Shown here piece after piece: positions 17,643 through 25,858 of a stretch of DNA of 40,441 bases; the first letter of the stretch is position 1; every line of letters begins with the position of its first letter. The stretch spans positions 1 through 40,441 of the forward strand of contig JAFRNH010000110.1 in assembly GCA_017430235.1 (NCBI GenBank), in the 5' to 3' direction. The notes under the pieces are model-generated. The model searched no databases. It was not told the DNA's origin and saw only the letters and a list, made by a program, of their open reading frames with translations. Source of the DNA: Paludibacteraceae bacterium. GTDB taxonomy: Bacteria; Bacteroidota; Bacteroidia; Bacteroidales; Paludibacteraceae. A program made the position numbers and the translations under genes.

Positions 17643-18023
17643 ATGGCAGAAAAAACACGATATTCAGACGCTGAATTGGAGGAATTCAAGGAGCTCATTT
17701 TAGAAAAATTAGAGGCAGCTAAACGCGATTATGAGATATTCAAATCAAGTATGGCAAATATGGATGGAAATGACACGAGCGACACGTCTCCTACATTCAA
17801 GCAATTGGATGAGAGCGCAGCTACAATGACCAAAGAAGAAGCAGGTCGTTTAGCTCAACGTCAAATGAAATTCATTCAGCACCTACAAGCTGCTTTGGTT
17901 AGAATTGAAAACAAAACCTATGGCATTTGCAGAGAGACTGGTAAGTTGATTCCAAAAGAGCGTTTACGCGCTGTTCCTCACGCTACTCTTTGCATCGACG
18001 CCAAGAAGAATGGTGCAAAATAA
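17643..18023 (+). CDS. DksA/TraR-family RNA polymerase-binding protein with a two-cysteine C-terminal motif
   Basis: DksA/TraR proteins enter the secondary channel of RNA polymerase and modulate initiation, often with ppGpp. This 126-residue protein has the coiled-coil region (about residues 8-90) and the C-terminal block YGICRETGKLIPKERLRAVPHATLC. The classical zinc finger is CxxC-x17-CxxC. Here only the first and third cysteines remain (Cys96 and Cys117), with Thr99 and Ala120 at the others, so a normal four-cysteine zinc site cannot form. The gene has its own upstream gap and is followed by a strong terminator, so it is probably monocistronic and well expressed. Confidence 0.88.
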   Translation: MAEKTRYSDAELEEFKELILEKLEAAKRDYEIFKSSMANMDGNDTSDTSPTFKQLDESAATMTKEEAGRLAQRQMKFIQHLQAALVRIENKTYGICRETGKLIPKERLRAVPHATLCIDAKKNGAK

Positions 18024-18037
18024 TAATTGATTGTCAT

Positions 18038-18075
18038 AGTTAGGAACTTCACAATGGAGTTCCTAACTTTTTTCA
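18038..18075 (+). terminator. Intrinsic terminator after the dksA/traR gene
   Basis: Perfect 11-bp arms AGTTAGGAACT/AGTTCCTAACT (18038-18048 and 18058-18068) enclose a 9-base loop and are followed by a T run. They lie 15 bases after the stop codon. Confidence 0.85.
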
Positions 18076-18142
18076 TATAAGGTGGGTTCATAAATTCACC
18101 GTTAAAATAAAAATTAGTAATACATCCCTCAAAAGAGAGAAA

Positions 18143-18796
18143 ATGTCACAAAGGCAAAAAACCATCATCGCAGCAGTTTGTATTGGCTTGATCATTCTGA
18201 TTGACCAAATTGTGAAAATATATGTGAAGACACACTTTTTCATTGGAGAAAGTCTTGAGGTCTTCAGCTGGTTTCACATCCGTTTCGTTGAAAACAACGG
18301 AATGGCATTCGGCATTGAACTATTCAACAAGATTTTTCTTACACTATTCCGAGTTGCTGCTGTCGGTCTGATTGGTTACTACCTACATCTCATCATTAAG
18401 AAGAATTACAGTATCGGCTACATCCTTTGCGTTGCCGCCCTATTGGCTGGCGCCTTCGGTAACATCATAGACTGCGTATTCTATGGCATCATCTTCGATG
18501 CTGGTCACCCCATCGCAACCATGTTCCCAGAACAAGGATATGCTCCTCTCTTCTATGGGAAAGTGGTCGATATGCTTTACTTCCCGCTAATCGACACCTA
18601 CCTTCCTTCGTGGATGCCACTAATTGGAGGTTCTCATCTCACCTTCTTCGACCCTGTCTTCAATATAGCAGACGCTGCGATCTGCGTCAGCATCTTCTGC
18701 GCTATCATTTTCGAACGAAAGTATCTCATTGAAGATTTTAAGGAGAAAAAAGAGGACAAAGAGAAAAACACTGAAACTGAGTCAAAAACAGAATGA
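18143..18796 (+). CDS. lspA: Lipoprotein signal peptidase (signal peptidase II)
   Basis: LspA cleaves the signal peptide of diacylglyceryl-modified prolipoproteins at the inner membrane; the window alone encodes several such substrates. The 217-residue protein has four predicted membrane segments. Family motifs are FVENNGMAFGI (residues 48-58), GAFGNIIDC with catalytic Asp110, KVVDMLYFP, and FNIADAAI with catalytic Asp177. The two aspartates are much farther apart than the roughly 20 residues usual in proteobacterial LspA because of an inserted segment (about 117-165). A charged tail (DFKEKKEDKEK) ends the protein. A purine-rich AGAGAG precedes the ATG. The stop overlaps the next ATG (ATGA), suggesting translational coupling. 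Confidence 0.93.
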   Translation: MSQRQKTIIAAVCIGLIILIDQIVKIYVKTHFFIGESLEVFSWFHIRFVENNGMAFGIELFNKIFLTLFRVAAVGLIGYYLHLIIKKNYSIGYILCVAALLAGAFGNIIDCVFYGIIFDAGHPIATMFPEQGYAPLFYGKVVDMLYFPLIDTYLPSWMPLIGGSHLTFFDPVFNIADAAICVSIFCAIIFERKYLIEDFKEKKEDKEKNTETESKTE

Positions 18797-19161
18797 CAAT
18801 GAAAGCTTTACGACTTCTTCTATTCCTTCTACTTCCCCTACTCAGCAGTTGCCATTATGACAAGGGAAGACCCATTATCCCTGAAAAAGAGATGGCTCAG
18901 ATATTATCTGAATACTATCTGATGCAGTCAACCTTGACACAATTCGAACTACCCGCAAATGAGACTCGTTTCCTATATTATACTCAAATAGTGGAAAAAT
19001 ACGGATATAGTGAAGCAGATTTCGACTCCTCTGTATTTTGGTATACGAAAAACCGTGATGTGTTCGAGCAAGTATACATACAAGCAAACGCCATTCTCGA
19101 AGCAAAAAAGGACTCACTGAATGCACTACTCGCCACTCAACCTCAACCTGCAGCCGAATAA
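18793..19161 (+). CDS. DUF4296-type lipoprotein
   Basis: This 122-residue product (or 120 if the ATG at 18799 is used) starts MTMKALRLLLFLLLPLLSSC with a lipobox. The mature part, PIIPEKEMAQILSEYYLMQS, YYTQIVEKYGYSEADFDSSV and WYTKNRDVFEQVY, matches the DUF4296 family of small Bacteroidota lipoproteins, which are mostly alpha-helical and of unknown function. It overlaps lspA by four bases (ATGA) and precedes a small unknown gene by 14 bases. An envelope role is inferred only from the signal and the coupling to lspA. Confidence 0.8.
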   Translation: MTMKALRLLLFLLLPLLSSCHYDKGRPIIPEKEMAQILSEYYLMQSTLTQFELPANETRFLYYTQIVEKYGYSEADFDSSVFWYTKNRDVFEQVYIQANAILEAKKDSLNALLATQPQPAAE

Positions 19162-19175
19162 TAAAATGCTATTTC

Positions 19176-19517
19176 ATGAGACGATTTGCTGCCAATAGAA
19201 TCTATTTATCCGAGTCCGACACATTCACCAACGCGATCATCGAATTGTCTGACAACCGAAAAGTGCTATCCGTCAAACTTCTCTCTGAAGTTTCCGAAAT
19301 CCACTCCACCCCATTCTACAACGGTATTCTACTACCTTTCGACAAAGAGAGATGTCTCCGCTGCCTAAAAGAGGAACTGAACGACACTTTACACACACTA
19401 TTCATGGAACAATCTTTCTCCGTCGGCGATGAGATCTCCTCCCTCACACTTCTCTCTGGTCCCGAATTATTCTCAACTGGAAAACTTAAACAAGTAGATG
19501 TCAAAACCATCTTTTGA
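19176..19517 (+). CDS. Small conserved-looking protein, unknown function
   Basis: This 113-residue protein has no signal peptide or membrane segment. The first 50 residues (RRFAANRIYLSESDTFTNAI, then STPFYNGILLPF) resemble the N-terminal beta-sandwich of Bacteroidota amidohydrolases, where NGIL-type sequence precedes the metal-binding HxH. No metal-binding histidines follow here. It may be a stand-alone relic or partner of such an enzyme. The remainder (LRCLKEELNDTLHTLFMEQS, DEISSLTLLSGPELF) is unassigned. Its stop is 6 bases from the stop of the convergent YigZ gene. Moderate confidence that it is expressed, based on close spacing to the lspA group. Confidence 0.6.
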   Translation: MRRFAANRIYLSESDTFTNAIIELSDNRKVLSVKLLSEVSEIHSTPFYNGILLPFDKERCLRCLKEELNDTLHTLFMEQSFSVGDEISSLTLLSGPELFSTGKLKQVDVKTIF

Positions 19518-19523
19518 ATACGA

Positions 19524-20120
19524 TCAATCCTCAATCGTTATTCCCTCTACCTTTTGCAACTTACTCAACACCTTCTCATAATCTCGCTGACGCACCTGCA
19601 ACTGCATCACACATGCATTATCGAAATTTTGTGAAAGCACCACAAGTCCCTCCTCTTTTATCACCTTCATCACATCATTCATCACCATATAACCAAAATG
19701 AATTGTAAACACCACCTCTATCTTCTTCTCTACAATTTCATTCTGTTCTAAGGCATCCTGCGAGGCTGTCCGATAGGCATTGATAAGGCCACTAGTACCC
19801 AACAACGTACCCCCAAAATATCGTACCACAATCATCAAGACATTCACCACGTCTTTCGATACCAAGACACCAAGCATCGGCTTCCCAGCCGTTCCCGATG
19901 GCTCGCCATCATCATTGGCACGCGTCTCTATGTTCATCGGATTTAACCGATAAGCATAGCATACATGACGAGCGTCATGATATTTCTTACGGAACTCATC
20001 CACAATGGATTTCACCTGCTCTTTCGTGGACACAGGGAAGGCGAAAGCATAAAATTTGCTTCCTTTCTCCTTGTATAATCCCTCCGACGGACGGATAATA
20101 GTTAAGTAGGTGTCTTCCAT
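19524..20120 (-). CDS. YigZ/IMPACT (UPF0029) family protein
   Basis: This 198-residue cytoplasmic protein of the YigZ/IMPACT family is broadly conserved; its biochemical role in bacteria is not settled. The N-terminal domain holds EKGSKFYAFAFPV, HDARHVCYAYRL and the signature DDGEPSGTAGKPML (about residues 73-86), followed by MIVVRYFGGTLLGTSGLINAY. A ferredoxin-like C-terminal domain (VVFTIHFGYMVMNDVMKVI) completes the protein. Length is normal. It converges with the small plus-strand gene and lies downstream of the CsdA-like helicase gene, separated from it by a terminator. Confidence 0.9.
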   Translation of the reverse strand: MEDTYLTIIRPSEGLYKEKGSKFYAFAFPVSTKEQVKSIVDEFRKKYHDARHVCYAYRLNPMNIETRANDDGEPSGTAGKPMLGVLVSKDVVNVLMIVVRYFGGTLLGTSGLINAYRTASQDALEQNEIVEKKIEVVFTIHFGYMVMNDVMKVIKEEGLVVLSQNFDNACVMQLQVRQRDYEKVLSKLQKVEGITIED

Positions 20121-20151
20121 AAAATTAAACTATAAGGGTGAATTATAATAA

Positions 20152-20188
20152 GACGCATGATTGTCCACAAAAGAAACAATCATGCGTC
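20152..20188 (-). terminator. Hairpin terminator after the CsdA/DeaD-like helicase gene
   Basis: Perfect 13-bp arms GACGCATGATTGT/ACAATCATGCGTC (20152-20164 and 20176-20188) enclose an 11-base loop. On the minus strand a T-rich stretch follows. It starts 15 bases after the helicase stop codon. Confidence 0.65.
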
Positions 20189-20203
20189 ATCATCCTCTGT
20201 CCG

Positions 20204-22015
20204 TTATCTATTACGACGAAAACTATCTTTGTTGCGACGGAACTCTTTCTTTGGACGTTCATTCTTGGCCTCTTCGCCCTTTCCTTTACGCCACTCTTTA
20301 TCTCCGCCTCTGTACTTCTTTTTATCTCTGTCACGTCTGTCTCTTTTGCCACCACGACTCATCTCTTCATCCATTGCACTACGACGTGATCGTCTATCCT
20401 TGAATACCTCCATCAATTGGATTCCATCCTTCTGACGGGCAAAAGCACTCATCATGGAAGGGACAACGCGCTTCTCCACATCAAAGAAGGAGTAACGTGT
20501 CGTAATCTCAATATCGTGGACATCAATATCATGACTATCTGTTGTCTCATTAATCAAGCCCAACACGCGTTTTGGTGTGAATCCATCACGCGAACCCATG
20601 TTGATCTTCAAACGTTGAAGGTCTTCAGAGCCTTTTCTTCCCCTTCCTGAACGTTCACCTTTCGAACGTTTCTCCTTTTCTGGAATGTTCAAATCAGGTG
20701 CATTCTTGTAGTATTCCAAGAACCGGTTGAACTCCTGTGATACAAAATTAACGATCAAATCCTCGCGACTAATATCCTTCAGTTGCTCCATAATCATCGG
20801 CAAATAAGGTTGAATCTGCTCCTTATCTACGCTTTCTGAAGCATTCTGAATCTTGCCTATCAATGAGAACAACTGACTTTGGCACACCTCCAATCCAGAT
20901 GGTACCGGTTGTTGTACAAACGTACGATTGATGGTTCGCTCTATTGTTTTTATCTTTCCCTTCTCTTTGGAATGGATGATTGATACCGAAATACCTTTCT
21001 TACCGGCACGACCAGTACGACCACTTCGGTGGGTATAATTCTCCACATCATCAGGCAAGTTATAATTGATGACATGCGTCAGATTATTCACATCCAATCC
21101 TCTGGCTGCCACATCCGTAGCCACCAAAATCTGAAGGTTCTTGATACGGAAACGTTGCATGACAGTGTCGCGTTGTGCTTGTGACAAATCACCATGCAAG
21201 GCATCTGCATTATATCCATCCTGCATCAGTTTCTCTGCCACCTCTTTCGTCTCCTGACGAGTACGACAGAATACTATCGCATAGATATCTGGATTAATGT
21301 CCACAACACGTTTCAAGCAATTGTAACGATCTTTTGCTTGGACCATGTAATAGATATGATCCACATTTTCCGTACCCGAATTTTTACGTCCAATAGCAAT
21401 CTCCACGCTATTGCGCATATACTTCTTTGCAATGTTGGCAATCTCTTTCGGCATGGTGGCTGAAAAGAGCAACGTACGTCTATCCTCCGGAGTCTCTTGC
21501 AGAATTCGCTCGATATCCTCCTGGAAGCCCATGTTCAGCATTTCATCCGCCTCATCCAACACTAAATACTTAATAGCAGATAGATCAACCTTTCCTCTCT
21601 CAATCAAATCAATCAATCGTCCAGGTGTAGCCACCAAGATTTGAGGAGGAACATCCAATTGTCTGAATTGCGTGACAATACTCTCTCCACCATAAACAGG
21701 AACAATCTTCATCCCATTTATATACTTAGAAAAATTCTTCAAATCATTTGAGATTTGAATACACAATTCCCTTGTTGGTGATAGAACAAGAGCTTGGATT
21801 TTTTTCACACTGCTGTCTGTTAATTGTAACAAAGGAAGACCAAATCCTGCGGTCTTTCCCGTTCCCGTCTGGGCAAGTGCGACTAAATCCTCTGTATTAT
21901 CTCCTAACAGAAACGGAGTCACTTTCTCTTGTATCGGCATAGGTTCCACAAAACCTAAATCTTCAATGCCGTGAAGGATCTCTTCGCTAAGCCCTAATTC
22001 CTTAAATGTACTCAT
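20204..22015 (-). CDS. deaD: CsdA/DeaD-like DEAD-box RNA helicase
   Basis: This 603-residue ATP-dependent RNA helicase is likely involved in ribosome assembly and cold adaptation. Motifs in order: Q motif PMPIQEKV, motif I AQTGTGKT, Ia PTRELCIQ, Ib TPGR, II DEAD, III SAT, V VATDVAARGLD and VI HRSGRTGR. A DbpA-like RNA-binding domain follows (MGSRDGFTPKRVLGLINE to VEKRVVPSMMSAF, about residues 475-540). The last 60 residues are a Lys/Arg/Gly-rich basic tail typical of DeaD/CsdA. A -7 element (TACCTTTG) lies 29 bases upstream and a hairpin terminator downstream, so it looks monocistronic. It is the second DEAD-box helicase in the window, and unlike the one at 9964 it has the canonical DEAD motif. 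Confidence 0.92.
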   Translation of the reverse strand: MSTFKELGLSEEILHGIEDLGFVEPMPIQEKVTPFLLGDNTEDLVALAQTGTGKTAGFGLPLLQLTDSSVKKIQALVLSPTRELCIQISNDLKNFSKYINGMKIVPVYGGESIVTQFRQLDVPPQILVATPGRLIDLIERGKVDLSAIKYLVLDEADEMLNMGFQEDIERILQETPEDRRTLLFSATMPKEIANIAKKYMRNSVEIAIGRKNSGTENVDHIYYMVQAKDRYNCLKRVVDINPDIYAIVFCRTRQETKEVAEKLMQDGYNADALHGDLSQAQRDTVMQRFRIKNLQILVATDVAARGLDVNNLTHVINYNLPDDVENYTHRSGRTGRAGKKGISVSIIHSKEKGKIKTIERTINRTFVQQPVPSGLEVCQSQLFSLIGKIQNASESVDKEQIQPYLPMIMEQLKDISREDLIVNFVSQEFNRFLEYYKNAPDLNIPEKEKRSKGERSGRGRKGSEDLQRLKINMGSRDGFTPKRVLGLINETTDSHDIDVHDIEITTRYSFFDVEKRVVPSMMSAFARQKDGIQLMEVFKDRRSRRSAMDEEMSRGGKRDRRDRDKKKYRGGDKEWRKGKGEEAKNERPKKEFRRNKDSFRRNR

Positions 22016-22044
22016 ATTGTACGTATCAGTTTAAAAATAGGGTG

Positions 22045-22052
22045 CAAAGGTA
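22045..22052 (-). promoter_or_regulatory. -7 promoter element of the CsdA/DeaD-like helicase gene
   Basis: The minus strand reads TACCTTTG, a full TAnnTTTG match, 29 bases before the ATG. Confidence 0.65.
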
Positions 22053-22194
22053 CAGCTTTTTATTGTATTTACATAAAATATTGAATAATAATTTTTTACA
22101 TTGACATAGAATCCCCGTAAACAGCCCAACGGACATGCTATTAAGAGAACACAACAGACGTCTGTAAATGGGTCTGCTCGCGTTTTTTCATTGA

Positions 22195-23028
22195 TTAATA
22201 ATATTCTATCACTCTATCGGTCAACTCCTTGATCTGACCATCAACATAATGACCTTGATAAATCCAATTAGTCTTCTTATCAAACTGATATACGTTCTCC
22301 TCTTTTTCAAATGGCTCATTATTCTCACCTGTTGCCTCAATCGAGGTCAAATTGCCACCTCTATCGTAGGTGAGTTTGGAATGTAGCATAACCGTCACCT
22401 CATCTGGTGCATATACAATGAACTCTGTCAAATTCTTCTTTTCATTGTACACCTCTTGTCGATAATTCACCAATTCTCTTTCTGCATTGTAAATCTTCAC
22501 CTCTTTAGGCAAATCCTCCTTGTTTTTCTGAACTATCGTCTTTTGTACCAAGTTCTCCTTTTTATCGTACTCCAACGTTGTTTCAATCAGATTATCATCG
22601 TTGTATTGTTTGACGGTGTTTTTAATCATAAAATCTTCAGGATCCAAATCCAGTATCTCCACAACACGTCCCTTCTCATCATATTTGTACTTCGATACGA
22701 AATCTAGTTTCGCAAAATCTCCATACATCTGCTTTTGGGTCAACACACCTTTTTCATCATAGATATGAATCACTCGCTGAATCGTATCTCCGTCCGAATT
22801 AAACCAATAAGTTGCAGTCATCTGTCCCCGTTTGTTAAACAAACACTTTACGGATGATATCAGTTTACCTTTCTGTGCGACTCCATATACATCCTCCGCC
22901 ACATATCTGCGTTCCCACAGAGACTTTACATCCCCTTTGAGATTCATATCTGTTCGATCCGATACTTCCGATTTACACCCCATCAAGATCAAGATGGGGA
23001 ACAATACAACGTATTTTAATCCTTTCAT
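22195..23028 (-). CDS. Lipoprotein with YD/RHS-like beta repeats
   Basis: I chose the ATG at 23028 because MKGLKYVVLFPILILMGC is a compact lipoprotein signal with the lipobox cysteine at residue 18; an upstream in-frame ATG at 23049 would overlap the RNase R gene. The mature protein (277 residues in all) is built of short beta-strand repeats such as YDEKGRVVEILD, YDKKENLVQKTI, YNEKKNLTEFIV and YDRGGNLTSIEA, resembling the YD repeats of RHS-type proteins. It is likely an outer-membrane or periplasmic lipoprotein of unknown role. It starts 7 bases after the RNase R stop and is probably co-transcribed with it. Confidence 0.8.
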   Translation of the reverse strand: MKGLKYVVLFPILILMGCKSEVSDRTDMNLKGDVKSLWERRYVAEDVYGVAQKGKLISSVKCLFNKRGQMTATYWFNSDGDTIQRVIHIYDEKGVLTQKQMYGDFAKLDFVSKYKYDEKGRVVEILDLDPEDFMIKNTVKQYNDDNLIETTLEYDKKENLVQKTIVQKNKEDLPKEVKIYNAERELVNYRQEVYNEKKNLTEFIVYAPDEVTVMLHSKLTYDRGGNLTSIEATGENNEPFEKEENVYQFDKKTNWIYQGHYVDGQIKELTDRVIEYY

Positions 23029-23035
23029 GCTTCTT

Positions 23036-25237
23036 TTACAATTTTTCAATCATTTCAAAATCCATTTGTTTCTTATCCAAATTGGTCTTTTTAATACGAA
23101 CCACCACTTCATCACCCAAACTATATGTACGGCGATACTTCTTACCTACCAAACAATAGTTTTTCTCATCATACGAGTAATAATCATCATCCAAATCTCG
23201 GATAGGAATCATTCCTTCACACTTGTTCTCATTCAACTCCACATAGATACCCCACTCCTGAATACCTGAGATAACTCCGTTATAGGTCTGTCCCACCTTA
23301 TCTTGCATAAACTCAACTTGTTTATACTTGATGGATGCACGTTCAGCATTAGCTGCCAACTGTTCCATCTCAGAGCAATGTTTACACATATCCTCATAGA
23401 CATTCTCATCCACGCTCTTGCCTCCGTCTGCATAGATGTCCAACAGGCGGTGTGCGATCATATCTGGGTATCGTCTGATTGGTGAGGTGAAGTGTGTATA
23501 ATAGTCGAATGCCAATCCATAGTGACCACAGTTATCCGTAGAGTATTCTGCCTTTGCCATGGAACGAATAGTGATGGTCTCGATCAGATTCTGCTCCTTC
23601 TTTCCTTGCACTTGATTAAGCAACTGATTGATGGATGTGGAGACCTCCTTGTCCTTTCCTGTTGTCTTTAGTTTATAACCAAATTTAGCAATAAACTGTG
23701 ATAGGTTATTTAACTTCTCAGGATCAGGCTGTGCATGCACACGATAGATGAATGTCTTCACCTTCTCCTCTTTTTTCTTTTTTCCGATATGTTCTGAAAC
23801 AGTTCTGTTGGCCAACAACATAAACTCCTCTATCAGTTTATTAGCATCTTGCGACTCCTTAAAGTAGACACTGAGAGGTTTTCCTTTTTCATCGATTTCG
23901 AAGCGAACCTCCGTTCTTTCAAAAGCGATGGCACCCGATTTGAATCGGCGCTCTCTCAACTTCTTTGCCAACGCATCCAACGCCAAAATTTCATCCTTCA
24001 TATCGCCCTCTTGCGTCTCGATGACACTCTGTGCCTCTTCGTATGTAAATCTTCTGTTGGATTTTATAACGGTATGAACGATCTTATATTTCAACACATT
24101 AGCATCATCGTCCATTTCAAACATCACAGAGTAACATAGTTTCTCTTCATCCGGACGAAGCGAGCACAACTGGTTAGATAATCGTTCTGGCAACATTGGG
24201 ATGGTACGATCGACCAAGTAGACAGACGTAGCACGTTTGTAGGCCTCCTCATTGATACTGTCACCCACCTTCACATAGTGTGTGACATCTGCGATGTGAA
24301 CACCCACCTCCCAATTGCCATTGCTTAACTTTCTGACAGACAAAGCATCATCGAAATCCTTCGCATCACGAGGGTCGATGGTGAAAGTTGGGATCTCACG
24401 GCAGTCCAGACGTTTTTTGATCTCCTCTTCAGTGATCTCCTCTGGTATCTCGTTAGCTGCATCTTCCAATGCCGACGGATATGAGTATGGCAATCCAAAC
24501 TCTAATAGGATAGCATGCATCTCCGTTTCATTATCACCCGACGCGCCCAACACCTCTAGCACCTCACCAACAGGGTTTCTGTCTCGTTTCTCCCACTCCA
24601 CAATCTTAACCACTGCCTTATCGCCATTCTTTCCACCTTTCAATTTATCTACTGGAATAAATATATCATTGGTGAGTAGACGGTCATCCACTTGAAGGAA
24701 TGCATAGTTCTCCTTCACATCGAGTTTACCCACAAAGGTGTCATGACCACGTTGCAACACCTCCAAGACCTGTCCTTCTTGAATCTGACCTTTTCGTCCG
24801 GCAAACAGACGCACGCGCACAATATCGCCCACAATGGCCCTATTCAAGTATTTATCCATGATAAAGACATCCTTCGACGGATCATCCTCTTGTACCAAGA
24901 AGATCTTACCACCCGTACGTCGCTCCAATTTTCCAATAACAGAACCAGAGGTATTGTCCAAACGATATTTCCCGTTTGTCGGTTCTACCAGATAATCCTG
25001 TAGCACCAAAGCCTCCAAGATCTGTACCAACTGGCGTTTCTGAAGCATGGAGGTGACTCCAATCTCATAGGCAACCTGCTTGTAATTATAAGTCTGAGAA
25101 GGATTCTTTTCGAACAGTTTCACCGTGCGATCCAACATCTCCTGCTTGGTGATTCTTGCTTCAACAATTGAAGATTTTGTCTTTTGTTTTCTTTTATGAG
25201 GAAGACTTGCCCTCGATTTCTTATTTGATTTTGCCAT
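23036..25237 (-). CDS. rnr: Ribonuclease R
   Basis: RNase R is a processive 3'-to-5' exoribonuclease that degrades structured RNA. The 733-residue protein has a Lys-rich N-terminus, a winged-helix domain (about residues 30-80, KQVAYEIGVTS), two cold-shock OB folds (GSVIGKLERRTGGKIFLVQE; FVGKLDVKENYAFLQVDD), the RNB catalytic domain with the metal-binding aspartates in DPRDAKDFDDALSV (about residue 295), HVADVTHYV and FTSPIRRYPDMIAHR, and a C-terminal S1 domain (GQTYNGVISGIQEWGIYVEL) ending at KL. Its length is slightly below E. coli RNase R because the tail is shorter. The lipoprotein gene follows after 7 bases. Confidence 0.95.
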   Translation of the reverse strand: MAKSNKKSRASLPHKRKQKTKSSIVEARITKQEMLDRTVKLFEKNPSQTYNYKQVAYEIGVTSMLQKRQLVQILEALVLQDYLVEPTNGKYRLDNTSGSVIGKLERRTGGKIFLVQEDDPSKDVFIMDKYLNRAIVGDIVRVRLFAGRKGQIQEGQVLEVLQRGHDTFVGKLDVKENYAFLQVDDRLLTNDIFIPVDKLKGGKNGDKAVVKIVEWEKRDRNPVGEVLEVLGASGDNETEMHAILLEFGLPYSYPSALEDAANEIPEEITEEEIKKRLDCREIPTFTIDPRDAKDFDDALSVRKLSNGNWEVGVHIADVTHYVKVGDSINEEAYKRATSVYLVDRTIPMLPERLSNQLCSLRPDEEKLCYSVMFEMDDDANVLKYKIVHTVIKSNRRFTYEEAQSVIETQEGDMKDEILALDALAKKLRERRFKSGAIAFERTEVRFEIDEKGKPLSVYFKESQDANKLIEEFMLLANRTVSEHIGKKKKEEKVKTFIYRVHAQPDPEKLNNLSQFIAKFGYKLKTTGKDKEVSTSINQLLNQVQGKKEQNLIETITIRSMAKAEYSTDNCGHYGLAFDYYTHFTSPIRRYPDMIAHRLLDIYADGGKSVDENVYEDMCKHCSEMEQLAANAERASIKYKQVEFMQDKVGQTYNGVISGIQEWGIYVELNENKCEGMIPIRDLDDDYYSYDEKNYCLVGKKYRRTYSLGDEVVVRIKKTNLDKKQMDFEMIEKL

Positions 25238-25407
25238 TTTTTTTAATCTAATTTAAGATGGTGAATTTTCAAAAAACACCTTTTTTTGTTTTTATGAGGG
25301 ATAAGAACCATCTTCTCCCCTTTTTATCTCTTGTAAAAATAAGAAAATATAGCGATTCACGAAAATAAAGCAGAAGAAATCTAATCTGTTTTGTAAGATA
25401 ACCAATC

Positions 25408-25425
25408 TTGTGTAATTTTACACAA
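25408..25425. promoter_or_regulatory. Perfect palindrome upstream of the acyl-CoA thioesterase gene, possible operator
   Basis: TTGTGTAA-TT-TTACACAA is an 8-2-8 perfect inverted repeat ending 13 bases before the ATG at 25439. Its size suits a dimeric helix-turn-helix repressor; it could also fold as a leader hairpin. A purine-rich AAAAAGAGGAT ribosome-binding stretch separates it from the ATG. Confidence 0.45.
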
Positions 25426-25438
25426 TAAAAAAGAGGAT

Positions 25439-25843
25439 ATGACACAACAAGATTTGATGCATACAACGGTAGTTCATTACCACACGGTCGACGAACAGAT
25501 GTTAAACATAAACGGCACCCTTTTTGGGGGCACCGCTATGGGATGGATGGACAAAGCTGGACATGAGCTCTCCATTGACCTGACAGGAAAAACGATGTAC
25601 ACGTTTACTGTCGACAAAATAAAATTCATAAAGCCAGTCTTCCTTCATGAGACGGTGGAGGTACTCGCCCAACCGTATGAATTAGGACCTGTGAAGTTAG
25701 TCTTGCAACTCACCCTCACGACCGACCCTAACGGGCCCAACAGAAGGACCGCCATAACCGGACTCTTCACATTCGTGCAAGTAGACGAACAGTACAGACC
25801 ACACAGGATTCAATATCGTCAAGAGACGACAGGAATCTGCTAA
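25439..25843 (+). CDS. Hotdog-fold acyl-CoA thioesterase
   Basis: This 134-residue protein is a single hotdog domain of the acyl-CoA thioesterase (YciA/BFIT-like) type, predicted to hydrolyse acyl-CoA to free acid and CoA in the cytoplasm. The family signature NINGTLFGGTAMGWMDKAGH (residues 24-43) lies on the central helix, with the usual Asn/Asp catalytic positions; TVDKIKFIKPVFLHETVEV follows on the strands. It is short for the group and lacks a second domain. A good ribosome-binding stretch (AAGAGG) precedes the ATG. It converges on the beta-helix lipoprotein gene with 15 bases between the stops. Confidence 0.87.
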   Translation: MTQQDLMHTTVVHYHTVDEQMLNINGTLFGGTAMGWMDKAGHELSIDLTGKTMYTFTVDKIKFIKPVFLHETVEVLAQPYELGPVKLVLQLTLTTDPNGPNRRTAITGLFTFVQVDEQYRPHRIQYRQETTGIC

Positions 25844-25858
25844 CACTGAAGTCTGTCA

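Noticed and set aside
22154-22165. 12-base palindrome ACAGACGTCTGT downstream of the YD-repeat lipoprotein gene
   Set aside because: It is short, has no loop or T run, and no neighbouring gene that it would obviously control.
25255-25314. AAGATGGT/ACCATCTT inverted repeat upstream of rnr
   Set aside because: The arms are only 8 bp and 44 bases apart in homopolymer-rich DNA, so a chance match is likely.
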